A stretch of DNA of 64,000 nt, from contig OZ025258.1 of the NCBI GenBank assembly GCA_964019135.1, positions 31,924,186 through 31,988,185 on the forward strand, given 5' to 3'. The DNA is from Arenicola marina (taxonomy: Eukaryota; Annelida; Polychaeta; Arenicolidae). Each line of letters opens with the position of its first letter. Position 1 is the first letter of the stretch. Both the position numbers and the translations under genes were made by a program. The notes below the pieces were generated by a model. The model was given only the letters and a program-made list of their open reading frames with translations, was not told where the DNA came from and did no database searches. Shown in pieces: positions 38,743 to 50,300 of this stretch.

Positions 38743-39402
38743 ATGGCATTCCAGTGCCTGGCTTGCGTGGTGAGACGCACCAGAGACATGCCCTCTGTCC
38801 TGGTGGCTGGCATGCCTGCCTGGGATCATCAAGGTCACTGTGACCTGTCCCCCGCGTCCAGCCGCACGTGTGCTGGGCGACAGACGCGGGGGTATGCCGC
38901 CCGCGCCCAGAACCTGTACGACGTCCTGGGGCTGACCCCCAAGGCGTCCCAGGGTCAGGTCAAGGGGGCGTACTACACCCTCTCCAAGAAGTACCACCCC
39001 GACGTGAACGAGTCTAAGGACGCGGCCAGTGAGTTCGCCCGGCTGGCGGAGGCCTACCAGGTCCTGGGTAACCCGGCCCTGCGCCGGCAGTACGACCGCG
39101 GCATGCTGTCCTCGGGTGGCCCGCGGTCCCAGGCCGGTGGCGCCACCTACGATGACTTCCTCAAGCACAAAGGCTCGTTCTCGGGGCGCCGGACGCCCCC
39201 TACCGGTCGCACCCACATCTATGACTTTGATGAGTTTTACAAGCAACATTACGGAGAGTCCCTGAATAAAGCGCAGTACCGTAAGAACTTCGCGGAGCAA
39301 TTAAAGAAGGACCAAGCGGAACGCAGGAGACAACATAGACGAAATAATGTCATATATGGAGTCTGTCTTATAGGAGTTGCCTTATTTATTGCTTTAAAAT
39401 AA
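38743..39402 (+). CDS. DNAJC30: DNAJC30, mitochondrial membrane J-protein
   Basis: J-domain co-chaperone; the mammalian protein is in the inner mitochondrial membrane, associates with ATP synthase and acts in complex I repair. The 219-residue protein starts at MAFQCLACVVRRTRD; an in-frame upstream ATG at 38623 lies before a splice acceptor (38672) and is unlikely to be used. Residues 1-56 are Arg-rich with few acidic residues, fitting a targeting sequence. The J domain (57-122) runs from NLYDVLGL through YHPDV (HPD at 85-87) to LRRQYDRGM. A middle segment YDDFLKHKG and YDFDEFYKQHYG follows, then a basic stretch (QAERRRQHRRNN) and one C-terminal membrane segment (203-218). Length and layout fit DNAJC30 (226 in human). 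The coding part is one GC-rich exon. The stop codon overlaps AATAAA. BUD23 lies head to head 3.6 kb away, as in vertebrates. Confidence 0.92.
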   Translation: MAFQCLACVVRRTRDMPSVLVAGMPAWDHQGHCDLSPASSRTCAGRQTRGYAARAQNLYDVLGLTPKASQGQVKGAYYTLSKKYHPDVNESKDAASEFARLAEAYQVLGNPALRRQYDRGMLSSGGPRSQAGGATYDDFLKHKGSFSGRRTPPTGRTHIYDFDEFYKQHYGESLNKAQYRKNFAEQLKKDQAERRRQHRRNNVIYGVCLIGVALFIALK

Positions 39403-39403
39403 A
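39398..39403 (+). terminator. Poly(A) signal overlapping the DNAJC30 stop codon
   Basis: AAATAAAA gives AATAAA at 39398-39403, sharing bases with the TAA stop at 39400-39402. Another AATAAA near 39991 may be the main site. Confidence 0.45.
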
Positions 39404-41120
39404 ATTCGTCCTTGTTGTACGACCTCAGTGTGGCCCTTCATGACTGTCACCTGGTCTATAGAGGCCGAATCACGTCTACCTTGTGTAAGTTACTACTTTA
39501 CACATGTGATTGAAAGGTGCATCTACGTAGTTAATACTAAAATTCCGTTTTATCGAATACTTCGAATTTACTTTAAATTGTATGCATAAGTTTTTATTTC
39601 GATGGTTATGTTAATGACGTGAATAACCATGGTGCCCTGGCCGGTAAGAGCGCTAGGAATGTCTGTGTGCTATAGAGAACCGCTCTGACACGAGACGTCT
39701 GTCCAATCACATTGATTGTGTCTATCCTGCAGTTGAGTTTGTACTTTTCTCTCTCCCGGGCTGGGCGATATAATTAACTTCTCTGATTGGTGGACTGAAG
39801 TAAACATGTGCAGTTCAGCCTTTGAAGCCAATCTTGAAATAGTGCGTGGTTCTCCCGCCAGGCGGCGTGTCGACCAGTCCGGTTGTTACTTCATTATTCT
39901 GTTTAACACAAGACTGTAGATACCGAAGGGAAACTCAGGAATACTAAACCCAGCGTTATAGCTAATGTTGACCACTGATTGCTGGTGTCACAATAAAACC
40001 TAATGACGCTTGTAACTCTCTTTATTGTCTTTTATATAATATACTGTGTGAGACGACCCCATTGTGGCATGTTGGATAAGCGGCGATCTCGACGCCCGAG
40101 TTATGGTGTATATATTGCCAGTATTATGAGGATGTTGCCCTTGGCTGTACCAGATTACCGACGTATCGAAAGAGCTTAAGAATCGAATCCGAGTGAGAAG
40201 TATACAGGCCAATGTGAAGAGAGCTTAAGAGTCAAATCCGGGTGAGACGACAACTAGCCAGTGTGAAGAAAGCTTGAGTCTAATCCGTGTGAGACGATTA
40301 CGCGCCGTTGTCGAGAGAGCTTAAGCGACTTCTTGAGGACCTTCCGATGACAAAACAAAGCGATATAAAGTGGTCAGAAACAAATATGCCTATAAACGAT
40401 ATCTAGTGCCTACGAGATATGTACTTGGCGAACGCTACGCAGTTTTCGACCAATCGTTATGTAGATGCATGACGACAAATACGTTTCTTGTTCGGTGTGA
40501 CTAAGGATTACTAAATACGCTGGTAAGTTGTCTTGAACACGACGAAACGATTGAGCATTTATTTGGGGAATGCCTTTCTGTCCAGAATGTATGAGCAAAG
40601 ATGAAGACCTTGTTCGGTGTATGTAACAAAGAAGCAATGCATTTGCAAACACGTTTATAGGGCCTTTATACAGACGTAGAAAATTGTTGGTCCGCGCTGC
40701 TTTGCATTAGTTAGTTAATCATAATGCGCTCAACAAAAGTGTACACTGGCAGCTGGCGCCATCTAGGGAGTGAACACAAGACTCCGGGTTGTTTGGTTGG
40801 CGTCAGTCCGTCTGCGAAATAAGGTGGAATTCCAGCTTATACGGCAAGTATAGTATGATTTTCTAAATCTTTTAGACACTATCCTATAGTGAAAGCATTT
40901 CTTCTCATCCCTCCCTCTATCACTCCGCCCCTTCTCCTCTTCACAACCTGGGAAGGTGACACGATTTGTTTTCTGCGAACGCTATGAATTAGCACGTTAT
41001 GGTTAATGAACTGAATCTACAAATTTCAATTATCGCCAAGCTAAATAATTCCACATGAACCAACAAATTTGGCGTACAGCGAGTAACGACTGCATAACAT
41101 GTAAATAGGATTATCGCGTT
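39404..41120. other. Intergenic region with a degenerate 48-bp repeat
   Basis: About 40165-40330 holds three to four diverged units (GAGAGCTTAAGAGTCAAATC, CGGGTGAGACGA) of about 48 bp. No gene or RNA was recognised elsewhere. Confidence 0.5.
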
Positions 41121-41999
41121 GTTATGGTTATACTTGCAGGGTCAAGAGTTGGAGCCGGCGAAGCAGAGCAGGGAGGGAGGGGGCGGAGAGGCGGGAGGGA
41201 TATAGGGGACGGGATGGAGCCGGCAGAGGTTGGAGAGGCGGAGGGCCATGGAAAGGGAGGAGACGTTGGGTCAAGAGGGGGGTGGGAGTGTTGCAGGATC
41301 TCGACAGGTGGCGCTGTTGTTAGCCCTACCTGTTACAGGGTACGTCAGGCGGAGGTAACGTTAAGGGTGGGGGCCATGTGTGAGTGGTGTGGCGCTGGCC
41401 GACGGAGACCGGGCGGAAAACAGCCATCTGGCGGGGGAGGATGGCGGAGGACACGGAGGAGAGGTGGCCCAGGGGGCAGGGGTCGACCGGAGGGAAAGGG
41501 GGGGGGGAGCAGAACTGCAAAATCGAACCCCCAATTTCTCACCTGAACACAATGACTCCCCGCCCCGACTCACCGATGGTAGTGCGGCTGGTGGGGCGGC
41601 GGGGGTGGTGGGGGGCTGGTGCGGGGTGGCGGGGAGGGAGGATGCGCTATAGCTGACTGCCGGTGCAGTGATGCGCGCGTGTCTGTTTCACCCTGGTGCT
41701 TTATCATCCCTCGTGTCCTGGTCGTGCGCACACCACTTCGTACCACTTAAGGTCGCGGTCCATGGGTGAGTCTGGCTGCCCGGGGCGCTCGGCAGACCTG
41801 TAATCTGCCCCTCTTGTGTCTCTGAGGGTCCCTGCGGGTCTCCGCGGGCCTTAATCAAACTACACGTGTCCTTACCCCGGCCCACTGTCAGCGATTCAAT
41901 TACCGAGCGCTAAATCTTTCATGATCAATGTCAATAAAAGTAATTAGCACGAGTCCGGAAGGTATGTCTGAGGGGGCGGGGTGTGGACGAACCTGGTGG
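41121..41999. other. GC-rich intergenic stretch
   Basis: G-rich plus strand with runs such as GGAGGGAGGGGGCGGAGAGG. Overlapping frames on both strands reflect base composition. It could be a CpG-rich regulatory region, but nothing else supports that. Confidence 0.35.
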
Positions 42000-42620
42000 G
42001 AGTAGAGTTGATGAGGGTAGTGGTCAGTCGCTGTGAGGGTAGTGGCAGTCGCTATGAGGGTAGAGGTCATACCTGGTGAGAGTAGTGGTCAGTCACTGTG
42101 AGGACAAGGTCATACCTGGTGAAGGAAGTGAGGGTAGTGGTCAGTTGCTGTGAGGGTAGTGGTCAGTCGTTGTGAGATAGAGGTCAGTCTGTGAGGGTAG
42201 AGGTCATACCCGATGAGGGTAGAGGTCATACTCGATGAGGGTAGAGGTCATACCCAATGAGAATAGAGGTCAATCTGTGAAGGTAGAGGTCAATCTGTGA
42301 GGGTAGAGGTCAATTTATGAGGGTAGTGGTCAGTCGCTGTTGGGGTAGAGGTCATACCCGATGAGGGTAGAGGTCATACCTGATGAGGGTAGAGGTCATA
42401 CCTGATGAGAGTAGAGGTCAATCTGTGAGAGTAGAGGTCATACCCGATGAGGGTAGAGGTCAATCTGTGAGGGTACAGGTCAATCTGTGAGGGTAGAGGT
42501 CAGTCTCTGAGGGTATAGGTCATACACGGTGAGGGTAGCGGTAAGCCGGTAAGGGTAGCGGCAAGCCTGAGATGGTAAATGTCATACCTGATGAAGGTAG
42601 AGGTCGTACTTGGTGAGGTC
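42000..42620. repeat. Diverged 22-bp minisatellite
   Basis: Units of GAGGTCATACCCGATGAGGG plus TA (22 bp) with many variants. The unit is clearly related to the array at 43480-45890 (GATGTCATACCCGGTGAGGT plus TA). Confidence 0.85.
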
Positions 42621-42941
42621 TTTATATTTATATACTTTATTCATTTTTGTTTTATACAGACTTACGCATCTCAAATGCACAATAGAAATATATGTGCCGC
42701 TGAGGCGGCAACTTGCCTGCTCAATCAGTAGTTCAGGAAGTAGAGGAAAAAATTATCCACGTCAACAGGGACTTGGGCGCGTGTAACACTGAACACAACG
42801 CGTCGAACAGACTTTTAAATCGATTATTTAATCTAGTTAATTTAGTCAATACAATTCCGAAATATAGCAATCCATTACAAGGTAGTTTGTGTAACTCTGG
42901 ATTAAACTGTGGATTAAACTTCCCACTTGACCTGGATATGG

Positions 42942-43198
42942 TTGGTTGGTTGTATATTCAGGACGCTTTAACCACATTTGGTCCTATCGCGTCAATGGGA
43001 GAAGGAAGGGAGAGTGGAGCCATGTCCCCGGGGGAACCCCCTACTCTTTACGCAGAAAGACATGGGATCTTTATCCTGCGACCACACAGACATGGCCACA
43101 GAGGGGCTCGAACCATCGATCCACGTGCCATTGGGCTCTCAGGTGGCCAGAGCACTCAATGCGAGCGCTCTAGCCCACTGAGCTATCGCGCCGGCCCC
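42942..43198 (-). mobile_element. tRNA-derived SINE, copy 2
   Basis: Minus strand: A-box region GATAGCTCAGTGGG at 43187-43174, B-box GGTTCGAGCCC at 43114-43104, and ACCAACCAACC tail at the low-coordinate end. It is the better-kept relative of 9444-9697. An imperfect 14-bp target duplication (TGACCTGGATATGG / TGACCTGAACATGG) flanks it at 42928-42941 and 43199-43212, suggesting an older insertion than copy 1. Confidence 0.85.
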
Positions 43199-43212
43199 TG
43201 ACCTGAACATGG

Positions 43213-43470
43213 TGCACATTTATCAGAATTTGTAATTTCAACGCTTTTCTTTGACTTAAAAGTGTCTGGTGCCTAAGTTCCTACTGATAATCCGACAATT
43301 TTCGGTCTAATGATTTAAACAAATATTCTTAAATGTATCTTGAGGTTCGAAGTCAAAAGGGATGAACTCGCGCCGGCGCTTTGAAGCAGCTGGTGGTTTT
43401 GAAAGAACGTGGTTTCGCGTATGCAATTTTACTTGTGGGCTTGTCTACCATCTACTGTGCACTGCTTGCA
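43213..43470. other. Unique stretch between the SINE and the 22-bp array
   Basis: No gene, RNA or repeat structure recognised. Confidence 0.4.
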
Positions 43471-45890
43471 TTTACCGGGTGAGGTTATACATCATACACG
43501 GTGAGGTCAGATGTCATACCCGGTGAGGTTAGATGGCATACCCGGTGAGGTCAGATGTCATACCCGGTGAGGTTTCATGTCATACCCGGTGAGGTTAGAT
43601 GTCTTACCCGGTGAGGTTAGATGGCATACGCGGTGAGGTTAGACCTCATACCCGGTGAGGTTAGATGTCATATCCGGTGATGTTAGATGTCATACCCGGT
43701 GAGGTTAGATGCCATACCCGCTGAGGCTAGATGTCATACCAGGTGAGGTTAGATGTCATACTCGTGAGGTTAGATGTCATATTCGGTGAGGGTAGATATC
43801 ATACCCGGTGAGGTTAAATATCATACCCGGTGAGGTTAGATGGCATACCCGGTGAGGTTAGATGGCATACGCGGCGAGGTTAGATGGCATACGCGGTGAG
43901 GTTAGATGTCATACCCGGCGAGGTTAGATGCCATACCCGCTGAGGCTAGATATCATACCAGGTGAGGTTAGATGTCATACACGTGAGGTTAGATGTCATA
44001 TTCGGTGAGGGTAGATATCATACCCGGTGAGGTTAAATGTCATACCCGGTGAGGTTAGATGTCATATCCGGTGATGTTAGATGTCATACCCGGTGAGGTT
44101 AGATGCCATACCCGCTGAGGCTAGATGTCATACCAGGTGAGGTTAGATGTCATACTCGTGAGGTTAGATGTCATATTCGGTGAGGGTAGATATCATACCC
44201 GGTGAGGTTAAATGTCATACCCGGTGAGGTTAGATGTCATATCCGGTGATGTTAGATGTCATACCCGGTGAGGTTAGATGTCATACCAGGTGAGGTTAGA
44301 TGTCATATCTGGTGAGGTTAGATGTCATACCAGGTGAGGTTAGATGTCATACCAGGTGAGGTTAGATGTCATACTGTGTGAGGTTAGATGTCACACCCGG
44401 TGATGTTAGATGTCATACCCGGTGAGGTTAGATATCATACCCGGTGAGGTTGGATGTCATAACCGGTGAGGTTAGATGTCATACCCGGTGAGGTTAGATG
44501 GCATACCCGGTGAGGTTTTATGTCATACCCGGTGAGGTTTTATGTCATTCTTCGTGAGGTTAGATGACTTACTTGGTGAGGTTAGATATCATAACCGGTG
44601 AGGTTAAATATCATACTCGGTGAGGTTAAATATCATACCCGGTGAGGTTAGATGTCATACCCGGTGAAGTTAGATGTCATATCCGGTGAGGTTAGTGACA
44701 TACCTGGTAAGGTTAGATGTCATACCCCGTGAGGTGAGATGTCATACCCGGTGAGGTTAGATGGCATACGCGGTGAGGTTAGATGTCATACCCGGCGATG
44801 TTAGATGACTTACTTCGTGAGGTCAGATATCATAACTGGTGAGGTTAGATATCATACCCGGTGAGGTTGGTGTCATACCCGGTGAGGTTAGATGGCATAC
44901 CAGGTAAGGTTAGATGTCATACTCTGTGAGGTTAGATGTCATACCCGGTGAGGTTAGACGTCATACGCGGTGAGGTTAGACGTCATACCCGGTGAGGTTA
45001 GACCTCATACCCGGTGAGGTTAGATGTCATACCCGGTGAGGTTAAATATCATACCCGGTGAGGTTAGATGTCATACCCGGTGAAGTTAGATGTCATATCC
45101 GGTGAGGTTAGTGACATACCTGGTAAGGTTAGATGTCATATCCCGTGAGGTGAGATGTCATACCCGGTGAGGTTGGTGTCATACCCGGTGAGGTTAGATG
45201 GCATACCAGGTAAGGTTAGATGTCATACTCTGTGAGGTTAGATGTCATACCCGGTGAGGTTAGACGTCATACGCGGTGAGGTTAGACGTCATACCCGGTG
45301 AGGTTAGACCTCATACCCGGTGAGGTTAGATGTCATACCCGGTGAGGTTAAATATCATACCCGGTGAGGTTAGATGTCATACCCGGTGAAGTTAGATGTC
45401 ATATCCGGTGAGGTTAGTGACATACCTGGTAAGGTTAGATGTCATATCCCGTGAGGTGAGATGTCATACCCGGTGAGGTTAGATGGCATACGCGGTGAGG
45501 TTAGATGTCATACCCGGCGATGTTAGATGACTTACTTCGTGAGGTCAGATATCATAACTGGTGAGGTTAGATATCATACCCGGTGAGGTTGGTGTCATAC
45601 CCGGTGAGGTTAGATGGCATACCAGGTAAGGTTAGATGTCATACTCTGTGAGGTTAGATGTCATACCCGGTGAGGTTAGAAGTCATACCCGTTGAGGTTA
45701 GATGTCATACCCGGTGAGGTTAGACGTCATACCCGGTGAGGTTAGACGTCATACGCGGTGAGGTTAGACGTCATACCCGGTGAGGTTAGACCTCATACCC
45801 GGTGAGGTTAGATGTCATACCCGGCGAGGTTAAATGGCATACCCGGTAAAGGTTAGATGTCATACCCGTTGAGGTTAGTGACATATCCAG
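43471..45890. repeat. Minisatellite, 22-bp unit, about 110 copies, with higher-order blocks
   Basis: The unit CATACCCGGTGAGGTTAGAT plus GT repeats every 22 bp (for example 44641 and 44663). Variant strings recur as blocks: a run with ACTCTGTGAGG, then GACGTCATACGCGG, then GACCTCATACCC appears near 44920, 45225 and 45640, showing block duplication after the variants arose. Confidence 0.95.
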
Positions 45891-46790
45891 TCATTATGTA
45901 TGGGACCACCTGAGCCACATCTTACTTTCCTGGCCGTCTATTTTGGGCTCATCTTTGAGATTGTCAATAATGACATTTTTCGTATTATTTGTTGCATATC
46001 TGAAAATGTTGATCAGCACCTTGTAATCAGACCTTAAATATACCAAAGCGACAGCACTTGAGAGAGTTGTAATTTAAGAGTAGACATCATTATACATAAC
46101 AAGAAGGCATCTGTACCTGATATTTCATATAATTAGGTGAAATCCAACTGTGGTTTCTCCCATTCTTTCGTCCTTCCCTGCGGTGTGCCGACGATCTACA
46201 CACCCGGAGAATGAGATGACAGGGGGATTGGTGGGGGGGTGGGGGGTGAGGAGGGGGAGAGGAGGGCGTGCGGCGAGAGTACTATGGTTCACACACATCG
46301 TGGTGCCTCCGCGCGGTTTAATGACCACTCCATATGATTTAACATATTGCCCTACCCGGGTGTTAACCCGGCACGTCCCCCCCACCCCCGCCCCTTACTC
46401 CCACCCACTCCCTACCTGTTGGCCGCTTCTTGCGGCGGGGTGCGCGGCGCGTGCGGTGGAGGCAGGGCGGGTGTCGGGGTGTCTGGGGGTCTCACCCTGC
46501 CTGTCCATCACCCGTCCCTAACCCAATAACACGAATTGTAATCCGATGAGACTCCTGCCCGCCATGGACAACGGGCGGCCAGAGGGACTCGGGTTGACAC
46601 GTGACCGGGCGGGCCAGGGGCCACTCCACCCCCTCCCCCTCCGGCTCCCCCCCCCCCACTCCGACTCCACACCACATGCCCTATCTCCACCCCACACCCC
46701 ATTCGTCATCCCCGCCGCCCGGCCGTAACCATCCTCTGCGGAAGGCGTAGCAACTCAAACTCCCTGATAGCTACTTTAACACATATTTCA
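45891..46790. other. Intergenic, GC-rich in its second half
   Basis: AT-rich until about 46140, then GC-rich to about 46740 with G- and C-tracts. The overlapping frames there are composition artefacts. Confidence 0.4.
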
Positions 46791-46798
46791 TTGTCGTT

Positions 46799-47010
46799 TG
46801 AAATGGCGCGTGTGCAGGTTGAAATGTCACCAGTGTAAATGGAAATGGTGCGAGTGTAGATTGAAAGATCGCCAGTCTAAATATAGATGGTGTGCGTGTG
46901 TAGGCTGCAATGGTACGAGCACAGGCTGGAATGGTGTGAGTGTAGGTTGAAAGATCGCCAGTGCAGGCTGAAATGGTGCGAGAAGAGGTTGAACTGGCTA
47001 TTTTCCCTCG
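46799..47010. repeat. Degenerate minisatellite, about 26-bp unit
   Basis: About eight diverged units built on TGAAATGGTGCGAGTGTAGG, including two copies of TTGAAAGATCGCCAGT. Confidence 0.6.
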
Positions 47011-47398
47011 GCGTATGTCTTTACCAAGGGATTATAACGTCGTTAATTAAAAAGTAAGTAGCTCGGAAAAGCGCAGCGGAAGCGGCGGAAGTTTAACTTT
47101 AATTTTTAATTTAGTACCGTAATTACAATATGTGGCAATTTCTATATCATGCCTGCTTGGAAAAACTTCTATTGCAACCGTATCGACATTTATAACATTT
47201 GAGCGTTTAACCAGCCAGCGCTATTATAGGAGCTCCCGTCAGGGTCTCACAATGAGTGAAGTGCTTCCGGATACTTCTCTTTTCTGGATACAAGAATATT
47301 GGGCACCTTCCTTACTCTCGTATGGGAGACGCGCCTGTGAACTACCACCGAATAACACGGTATATGCCGCCGTAAACCACTTAACCGTCTTCATGCGT
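47011..47398. other. Unique left flank of the large array
   Basis: No gene recognised. The open frame entering the array from 47132 is a chance run-in. Confidence 0.4.
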
Positions 47399-50300
47399 TG
47401 TCGTGTCTCCCTCCGTCTTCTTCCCGCTCCCAGTGTCCCTCTCTCCGTCCTCTTCCCTCTCCCACAGTCCCTCCCCCCGTCCTCTTCCCTCTCCCACAGT
47501 CCCTTCCCCCGTCCTCTTCCCTCTCCCAGTGTCCCTCCCTCCGTCTTCTTCCCTCTCCCACTGTCCCTCCCCCCGTCCTCTTCCCTCTCCTACTGTCCCT
47601 CCCTCCGTCTTCTTCCCTCTCTCAGTGTCCCTCCCTCCGTCTCCTTCCCTCTCCCCGTGTCCTCCCTCCGTCCTCTTCCCTCTCCCAGTGTCCCTCCCTC
47701 CGTCCTCTTCCCTCTCCCAGTGTCCCTCCCCCCGTCCTCTTCCCTCTCCTACTGTCCCTCCCTCCGTCCTCTTCCCTCTCCCAGTGCCTCTCCCTCCGTC
47801 CTCTTCCCTCTCCCAGTGTCCTTCCTTCCGTCCTCTTCCCTCTCCCAGTGCCTCTCCCTCCGTCCTTTTCCCTCTCCCAGTGTCCCTACCTCCGTCCTCT
47901 TTCCTCTCCCACTGTCCCTCCCTCCGTCCTCTTCCCTCTCCCAGTGTCCCTCCCTCCGTCCTCTTCCCTCTCCCAGTGTCCCTCCCTATGTCCTCTTCCC
48001 TCTCCCAGTGTCCCTCCCTCCGTCCTCTTCCCTCTCCCAGGGTCCCTCCCTCCGTCCTCTTCCCTCTCCCAGTGTCCCTCCCTATGTCCTCTTCCCTCTC
48101 CCAGTGTCCTTCCTTCCGTCTTCTTCCCTCTCCCAGTGTCCCTCCCTCCGTCTTCTTCCCTCTCCCAGTGTCTCCTCCTCCGTCCTCTTCCCTCTCCCTG
48201 TGTCCCTCCCCCCGTCCTCTTCCCTCTCCCAGTGTCTCCTCCTCCGTCCTCTTTCCTCTCCCAGTGTCTCTCCCACCGTCCTCTTCCCTCTCCCAGTGTC
48301 CCTCCCTATGTCCTCTTCCCTCTCCCAGTGTCCCTCCCTCCGTCCTCTTCCCTCTCCCAGTGCCTCTCCCTCCGTCCTCTTCCCTCTCCCAGTGCCTCTC
48401 CCTCCGTCCTCTTCCCTCTCCCAGTGTCCCTCCCTATGTCCTCTTCCCTCTCCCAGTGTCCCTCCCTATGTCCTCTTCCCTCTCCCAGTGTCCCTCCCTC
48501 TCTCTCCTTCCCTCTCCCAGTGTCTCTCCCTCCGTCTTCTTCCCTCTCCCAGTGTCCCTCCCTCCGTCCCCTTCCCTCTCCCAGTGTCTCCTCCTCTGTC
48601 TTCTTTCCTCTCCCACTGTCCCTCCCTCCGTCCTCTTCCCTCTCCCAGTGTCCCTCCCTCTCTCTCCTTCCCTCTCCCAGTGTCTCTCCCTCCGTCTTCT
48701 TCCCTCTCCCAGTGTCCCTCCCTCCGTCCCCTTCCCTCTCCCAGTGTCCCTCCTTCCGTCCTCTTCCCTCTGCCAGTGGCCTTCTCTCCGTCCTCTTCCC
48801 TCCTCCAGTGTCCCTCCCTCCGTCCCCTTCCCGCTCCCAGTGTCCCTCCCTCCGTCTTCTTCCCTCTCCCAGTGTCCCTCCCTCCGTCTTCTTCCCTCTC
48901 CCAGTGTCCCTCCCTCCGTCCTCTTCCCTCTCCCAGTGTCCCTCCCTCCGTCCTCTTCCCTCTCCCAGTGTCTCCTCCTCCGTCCTCTTTCCTCTCCCAC
49001 TGTCCCTCCCTCCGTCCTCTTCCCTCTCCCAGTGTCCCTCCCTCTCTCTCCTTCCCTCTCCAGTGTCTCTCCCTCCGTCTTCTTCCCTCTCCCAGTGTCC
49101 CTCCCTCCGTCCCCTTCCCTCTCCCAGTGTCCCTCCTTCCGTCCTCTTCCCTCTGCCAGTGGCCTTCTCTCCGTCCTCTTCCCTCCTCCAGTGTCCCTCC
49201 CTCCGTCCCCTTCCCGCTCCCAGTGTCTCTCCCTCCGTCTTCTTCCCTCTCCCAGTGTCCCTCCCTCCGTCTTCTTCCCTCTCCCAGTGTCCCTCCCTCC
49301 GTCCTCTTCCCTCTCCCAGTGTCCCTCCCTCCGTCCTCTTCCCTCTCCCACTGTCCCTCCCTCCGTCCTCTTCCCTCTCCCAGTGTCCCTCCCTCCGTCT
49401 TCTTCCCTCTCCCAGTGTCCCTCCCTCCGTCCTCTTCCCTCTCCCAGTGTCCCTCCCTCCGTCTTCTTCCCTCTCCCACTGTCCCTCCCTCCGTCCTCTT
49501 CCCTCTCCCAGTGTCCCTCCCTCCGTCCTCTTCCCTCTCCCAGTGTCTCCTCCTCCGTCCTCTTTCCTCTCCCACTGTCCCTCCCTCCGTCCTCTTCCCT
49601 CTCCCAGTGTCCCTCCCTCTCTCTCCTTCCCTCTCCCAGTGTCTCTCCCTCCGTCTTCTTCCCTCTCCCAGTGTCCCTCCCTCCGTCTTCTTCCCTCTCC
49701 CAGTGTCCCTCCCTCCGTCCTCTTCCCTCTCCCAGTGTCTCCTCCTCCGTCCTCTTTCCTCTCCCACTGTCCCTCCCTCCGTCCTCTTCCCTCTCCCAGT
49801 GTCCCTCCCTCTCTCTCCTTCCCTCTCCCAGTGTCCCTCCCTCCGTCCTCTTCCCTCTCCCACTGTCCCTCCCTCCGTCCTCTTCCCTCTCCCAGTGTCC
49901 CTACCTCCGTCCTCTTCCCTCTCCCAGTGTCCCTCCCCCCGTCCCCTTCCCTCTCCCAGTGTCCCCTTCCCTCTCCCAGTGTCCCTCCCTCCGTCCTCTT
50001 CCCTCTCCCAGTGTCCCTCCCTCCGTCCTCTTCCCTCTCCCAGTGTCCCTCCCTCCGTCCTCTTCCCTCTCCCAGTGTCCCTCCCTCTCTCTCCTTCCCT
50101 CTCCCAGTGTCTCTCCCTCCGTCTTCTTCCCTCTCCCAGTGTCCCTCCCTCCGTCCCCTTCCCTCTCCCAGTGTCCCTCCTTCCGTCCTCTTCCCTCTGC
50201 CAGTGGCCTTCTCTCCGTCCTCTTCCCTCCTCCAGTGTCCCTCCCTCCGTCCCCTTCCCGCTCCCAGTGTCCCTCCCTCCGTCTTCTTCCCTCTCCCAGT

